Assembly (NCBI GenBank): GCA_937908115.1
Contig: CALEQZ010000046.1
Coordinates: forward strand, 1-20,086
Direction of reading: 5' to 3'
Source: an uncultured Alcaligenaceae bacterium
Lineage (GTDB): Bacteria > Pseudomonadota > Gammaproteobacteria > Burkholderiales > Burkholderiaceae_B
Length of the DNA: 20,086 nt
A model generated the notes under the pieces. The model saw only the letters and a list, made by a program, of their open reading frames with translations. It made no database searches and was not told the origin of the DNA. Positions within the stretch are counted from its first letter, which is position 1, and the number at the start of each line of letters is the position of its first letter. A program made the translations under genes and the position numbers. Shown piece by piece: positions 16,844 to 20,086 of the stretch.

Positions 16844-18884
16844 TCGCAGCAAGACAGCGTACATCTATGTGCGCCAGTCGACACTGGCGCAGGTACGCCA
16901 CAACCAGGAGAGTACCGAGCGGCAGTACGCGCTGAAGGACAAGGCATTGGCACTGGGCTGGCCACAGAGATTGGTGCGCGTGCTGGATGGGGATCTGGGT
17001 CAGTCAGGCTCTCAGATGAGCAGGCGCGAGGACTTCAAGACCCTGGTGTCGGACGTGGCGATGGGACTGGTGGGTGCAGTGTTCGCACTGGAAGTGTCGC
17101 GCCTGGCACGCTCGAATCTGGACTGGCACCGTCTGCTGGAGCTATGCGCGCTGACCCACACGTTGGTGATCGACGCCGATGGCTGCTACGACCCCGCAGA
17201 CTTCAACGACGGACTGCTGCTGGGATTGAAGGGCACGATGGCACAGGCCGAGTTGCATTTTCTGCGAGGTCGCCTCCAGGGCGGCAAGCTCAACAAGGCA
17301 CGCAAGGGTGAGCTGCGCTCTGCGCTACCCGTGGGGCTTTGCTACGACGAGCAAGGCCGCATCGTCACTGATCCTGACGACGAAGTCCGCGGTGCTGTGC
17401 ATCTGGTGTTCACGCTGTTCCGAGAGGCAGGCAGTGCCTGCGCCGTGACCCAGCACTTTGCTCAATCGGCGCTGCTCTTTCCCAAGCGTGTTTATGGTGG
17501 CGCCCGGGCTGGCAAGCTGGTCTGGGGACGCCTGTCATACGGTCGCGTGTTGGGTTTGCTGAAGAATCCTTCGTACGCCGGTACGTACGTCTTTGGTCGC
17601 TACCAATACGTGAACAGCGTCAGCGCCGATGGACAGGTACACAAGACCATGCGCGCCATGCCCACGTCCGATTGGCGCGTTTGCTTGCCCGAGCACCACG
17701 AGGGTTACATCACCCTGGAAGAATTCGAACTCAACCAATTGCGCTTGGCACGCAACCGACCAAACCGTGACGGTACCGTGCTCGGCGGCGCGGCACGTGA
17801 GGGCGCGGCAATGCTGCAAGGGCTGCTGATGTGCGGCAGGTGTGGCCGTGCGCTTATCGTGCAGTACATGGGCGATGGTGGCATCAATCCAACCTACAAC
17901 TGCAGTTGGGAGCGCCGTGAAGGACTGAGCTCCGAGAAGTGCTTCAGCGTGCGCTCCGATCTGCTGGATAACGCGATCTGCGAAGAGGTTTTCAAGGCGC
18001 TCAAGCCTGCCGAGCTCGAGCTGGCACTAGCCGCAGTGGACGAACTGGAGCAGCGCGACCAAGCCATCATGCGCCAGTGGCAGATGCGCATTGAACGCGC
18101 TCAGTACGAATGTGCCCTTGCCGAACGTCGGTACGAGGAAGTAGATCCATCCAACCGTCTTGTTGCTGCCAGCCTTGAACGCCGATGGGACGAGGCCTTG
18201 TCGCGCCTTGATGCAATCAAGGCGGAGGCGGCAAAGTTTCAAGCACACAAGACCCGTGTATTGACAGCCGAACAAAGGGCCAAGATTCTGGATTTGGCAC
18301 GCGATCTGCCGCATGTGTGGTGGGCACCTACCACGCAGGCCAGGGATCGCAAGCGCATGCTACGGCTACTCATCGCTGACATCACGGTTGAGGACCGGCG
18401 CCAGTCGCGCGAGGTGATCTTGCATGTTCGCTGGCACGGCGGTGCCTGTAGTGACGTCACTGTCACGCGCCCCCTACCGATTACCGAGCGCTGGCGCTAT
18501 CCCGTTGCAACTGTCGAGCGGGTGCGGGAGCTATCGCGCTATCTGACCGATGCGCAGGTTGCCCAAGCCTTGAATGCACAAGGACTGCTCACTCCGACGG
18601 GGAAGCGCTTCACCTTTGCCATCGTCAATCAAGTCAGACACCAGTACGCGGTACCTACTCTTTACCTGCAGCGGCCTGATGAGATCACAGTCCAGCAACT
18701 GGCAAACCAGCTCGGAGTGAGCATCGATCTCGTGTACTACTGGATCAGGAAAGGCGTGATCAACGCCCGCAAAGTCAAAACACCTGGCTCATGGTTGATT
18801 TCGCTCAGCGAGCAGCAGCTGCATGACCTGCAGGAGCGAGTACGCACCTCGGGACACCTCCAAGGCCGTCATTGCGACGCTTAA
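16818..18884 (+). CDS. Large serine recombinase
   Basis: A 688-residue recombinase. The N-terminal catalytic domain spans about 10-150, with the nucleophile Ser21 in IYVRQST and the conserved arginines in VSRLAR near residues 94-98. A recombinase DNA-binding domain follows at about 190-300. A zinc ribbon has Cys339, Cys342, Cys362 and Cys375. A charged coiled-coil segment follows at about 395-475. The C-terminus has two helix-turn-helix-like segments, around 575-610 and a MerR-like ITVQQLANQLGVSIDLVYYW near 623-642. Such enzymes integrate and excise elements through a covalent serine-DNA intermediate. The ATG at 16818 has GGAG seven bases upstream. The extra C-terminal DNA-binding segment may contribute to site choice. 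Confidence 0.93.
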   Translation: MSSPITDAHRSKTAYIYVRQSTLAQVRHNQESTERQYALKDKALALGWPQRLVRVLDGDLGQSGSQMSRREDFKTLVSDVAMGLVGAVFALEVSRLARSNLDWHRLLELCALTHTLVIDADGCYDPADFNDGLLLGLKGTMAQAELHFLRGRLQGGKLNKARKGELRSALPVGLCYDEQGRIVTDPDDEVRGAVHLVFTLFREAGSACAVTQHFAQSALLFPKRVYGGARAGKLVWGRLSYGRVLGLLKNPSYAGTYVFGRYQYVNSVSADGQVHKTMRAMPTSDWRVCLPEHHEGYITLEEFELNQLRLARNRPNRDGTVLGGAAREGAAMLQGLLMCGRCGRALIVQYMGDGGINPTYNCSWERREGLSSEKCFSVRSDLLDNAICEEVFKALKPAELELALAAVDELEQRDQAIMRQWQMRIERAQYECALAERRYEEVDPSNRLVAASLERRWDEALSRLDAIKAEAAKFQAHKTRVLTAEQRAKILDLARDLPHVWWAPTTQARDRKRMLRLLIADITVEDRRQSREVILHVRWHGGACSDVTVTRPLPITERWRYPVATVERVRELSRYLTDAQVAQALNAQGLLTPTGKRFTFAIVNQVRHQYAVPTLYLQRPDEITVQQLANQLGVSIDLVYYWIRKGVINARKVKTPGSWLISLSEQQLHDLQERVRTSGHLQGRHCDA

Positions 18885-18893
18885 ATGTAAGGA

Positions 18894-18917
18894 GTGCAGT
18901 ATGAGACCATTGTCGGC
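18894..18917 (-). repeat. Right end of the serine-recombinase element: inverted arm plus CGGC core
   Basis: The arm occupies 18894-18913 (starting GTGCAGT, ending ATTGT) and CGGC follows at 18914-18917. Read on the minus strand it begins ACAATG and ends ACTGCAC, matching the left arm in 12 or more positions. Circularising the element would place both arms around one CGGC. Confidence 0.75.
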
Positions 18918-19714
18918 TCCGTCATGAAGCCCGGCGCGTTTTCATCCTCGGAAAACAGGTCACGGCGCACATTGCCGCCCGCCGCCTCGTAGGCCGCGAA
19001 ACCCACGAACTGTGCCAGCGGGTTATTCGGCGGCACATCGCGCTCAGCCAATTTTCGGCGCAGGCTGTGCGCCGACCGTTCCCAGGACGGCGAGTTTTCC
19101 CACACGGATTCCTGGAGCTGGTGATCTTCCGTGAGGGTCAAGGCCATCAACTGTTCCAGCTCGATCTTGTCGTCCCGGTACAGCGCCATGAGTTTCGGGC
19201 TGATCTTGGCAAGTTTCAACCGACGCTCCACCGTCAGCGGGTTGATGCCCCAGGCGTCAGCAATTTGCGAAACCGTCTTGCCTTGCTCAAAAAGGGCCTG
19301 GATCGCGTCAAACAAATCTGAGCCATGGAGGGGTTCGCGCCCGCAGTTTTCCGCCAGGGAAACCGACAGCGCATCCTCCTGGGAAACTTCCAGGCAGCGC
19401 ACCGGAAAATCCGCATCAATCTTGCCCTGAGTGAAAAGCAGGTTCAGAGCTTCCAAGCGGCGGCCACCGGCGACGACGCCGTAGCGCCCGGTAGGCTTGG
19501 GGGCCTTCTTGCCCGAAAGTTCAGGCCGAACGACGAGGTTCTGCAGCAGTCCTTGTGAATGGATCAGTGCCGCCAGTTCCTCAACGCTGCGCGCCGGGCT
19601 CTTCTTGCGAACATTGAGAGGGTCGCGCGCGAGATACTTCAATGGTGCGGTTATTTCCCGGCCTTGAACCCGCTGGATGGCTTCGGCAATCTGAGTTTGT
19701 TCAGAGAGGTCCAT
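18914..19714 (-). pseudogene. N-terminal half of the split ParB/RepB/Spo0J-family partition gene
   Basis: This half encodes 267 residues from MDLSEQTQIAEAIQRVQG to FMTEP. The ParB N-terminal domain is visible: PLKYLARDPLNVRK, ELAALIHSQGLLQNLVVRP, and YGVVAGGRRLEALN, with LAENCGREPL after it. A helix-turn-helix follows (TVSQIADAWGINPLTVERRL). The start is the ATG at 19714, with GGAG six bases upstream; a TTG at 19726 is in frame but less likely. After MTEP the frame enters the element and ends after ten unrelated residues (TMVSYCTPYI, stop at 18881). A truncated DNA-binding protein might still be made, but it lacks the C-terminal region. Intact homologues partition plasmids or integrative elements. 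Confidence 0.88.
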
Positions 19715-19726
19715 GTGCTGCTCCAA

Positions 19727-20003
19727 AAAGACCGGGGCACAAGCCCGGCAATGAAGGTGCGGATCAGCCGGGAGAGCGTCCGGCGCGCCGGCTTTTGATT
19801 TCTCGCTGGCCGATGTCTAACTATATCGCTTTCGCCCGGTTCTTTGGTAAATAGCAGTAAAGTTTTACTATTCAGACGAGTGAGAACTGTTTTTAATGGG
19901 TGTCTGAACTATAGTTTGTGACATGGGAGCAGCGAAGCTCTCGCATAAAACGGCGAAGCTCCATTGATTCCTGTCTGCAACCTTCAGCTTGGAGATTTCA
20001 AAA
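19727..20003. promoter_or_regulatory. Divergent AT-richer intergenic control region
   Basis: No gene is seen here. It holds several short repeats. TGTCTAACTATA at 19814 and TGTCTGAACTATA at 19901 are near-identical direct copies, and TTCAGAC at 19871-19877 is the inverse of GTCTGAA at 19902-19908. AGTAAA-GT-TTTACT at 19856-19869 is a palindrome. GCGAAGCTC occurs at 19932-19940 and 19953-19961, 21 bp apart. TATAGT boxes in both directions could be -10 elements of divergent promoters for parB and the rightward ORF. A plasmid control or replication region is possible. Confidence 0.5.
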
Positions 20004-20086
20004 ATGGCTCATCTCCTCGATAAGTCATTTATAACAAATATTTATATGAAAAATTCGACTATCAGAATTGACACCATCCTGCCAAG
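20004..20086 (+). CDS. Start of an unrecognised gene, cut by the window end
   Basis: An ATG at 20004 with GGAG nine bases upstream opens MAHLLDKSFITNIYMKNSTI and runs off the window after 27 codons. Codon use is AT-rich compared with the rest of the window, which suggests a different origin. A second in-frame ATG near 20046 (MKNSTIRIDTILP) is an alternative start. It is divergent from parB. I do not recognise the protein; a plasmid replication or regulatory gene would fit the place but is not shown. Confidence 0.4.
   Translation, partial: MAHLLDKSFITNIYMKNSTIRIDTILP

Larger units (their letters stand above)
15988..18913 (+). mobile_element. 2.9-kb serine-recombinase element inserted in parB
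   Basis: Borders are set by three agreeing observations. The ParB reading frame breaks on both sides. CGGC flanks both ends. The ends are inverted arms of 20 bp (15988-16007 and 18894-18913). Joining the flanks with one CGGC restores an uninterrupted ParB frame. Cargo on the plus strand, opposite to parB: a DUF5372-like ORF, a DUF6788-like gene, a possible short ORF and a large serine recombinase. No DDE transposase is present, so the recombinase is the likely mover. Its stop lies only 10 bases from the right arm. Confidence 0.88.

Noticed and set aside
19780..19791. The 12-bp palindrome CCGGCGCGCCGG upstream of parB as a parS site or a terminator.
   Set aside because: In GC-rich DNA such a palindrome is weak evidence; it does not match known parS or KorB operators, and only a short T-run follows in the direction where no gene ends.
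1..20086. An undescribed defence or mobile system beyond type I-C and the recombinase element.
   Set aside because: Every sizeable gene is assigned to a known family; the novelty lies in arrangement, control elements and the parB insertion.

Overview
The window is a GC-rich proteobacterial accessory region. Codon use, the IS1380-type transposase and the large plasmid-type ParB suggest a beta- or gammaproteobacterium (Burkholderiales, Xanthomonadaceae or Pseudomonas-like); this is an inference, not a taxonomic call. It holds a complete type I-C CRISPR-Cas locus next to a ParB-family partition gene, which suggests a plasmid or integrative element rather than core chromosome.

Layout from left to right. 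Positions 1-82 are trailer-side flank with no recognisable gene. Positions 83-5072 are a CRISPR array of 70 repeats of 37 bp and 69 spacers of 33-38 bp, read on the minus strand. Positions 5073-5258 are the leader. Positions 5259-13070 hold the cas operon on the minus strand in the canonical I-C order cas3-cas5c-cas8c-cas7c-cas4-cas1-cas2, with a probable internally translated cas11c at the 3' end of cas8c. A perfect 13-bp-stem hairpin separates the interference genes (cas3 to cas7) from the adaptation genes (cas4-cas1-cas2). Upstream of cas3 are two operator-like palindromes (13083-13136). An IS1380-family element follows (13190-14764), flanked by CTAG.

Positions 14850-19714 hold a minus-strand ParB-family gene cut in two by a 2.9-kb element (15988-18913). 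The element carries a large serine recombinase, a DUF6788-like gene and a DUF5372-like gene. Its ends are imperfect inverted 20-bp arms, flanked by CGGC on both sides. Removing the element plus one CGGC rejoins the two halves exactly in frame (MTEP joined to ALLEK, 644 aa). Positions 19727-20003 are a more AT-rich divergent intergenic region with several short repeats, and a partial plus-strand ORF starts at 20004.

How the parts work together: Cas4-Cas1-Cas2 acquire spacers at the leader end near 5072. The array is transcribed on the minus strand and processed by Cas5c. Cas5c, Cas7c, Cas8c and Cas11c form Cascade, which recruits the Cas3 nuclease-helicase. All cas genes look intact. The original arrangement was probably parB - cas operon - array, all in one direction, later disturbed by two insertions: the IS between parB and cas3, and the serine-recombinase element inside parB.
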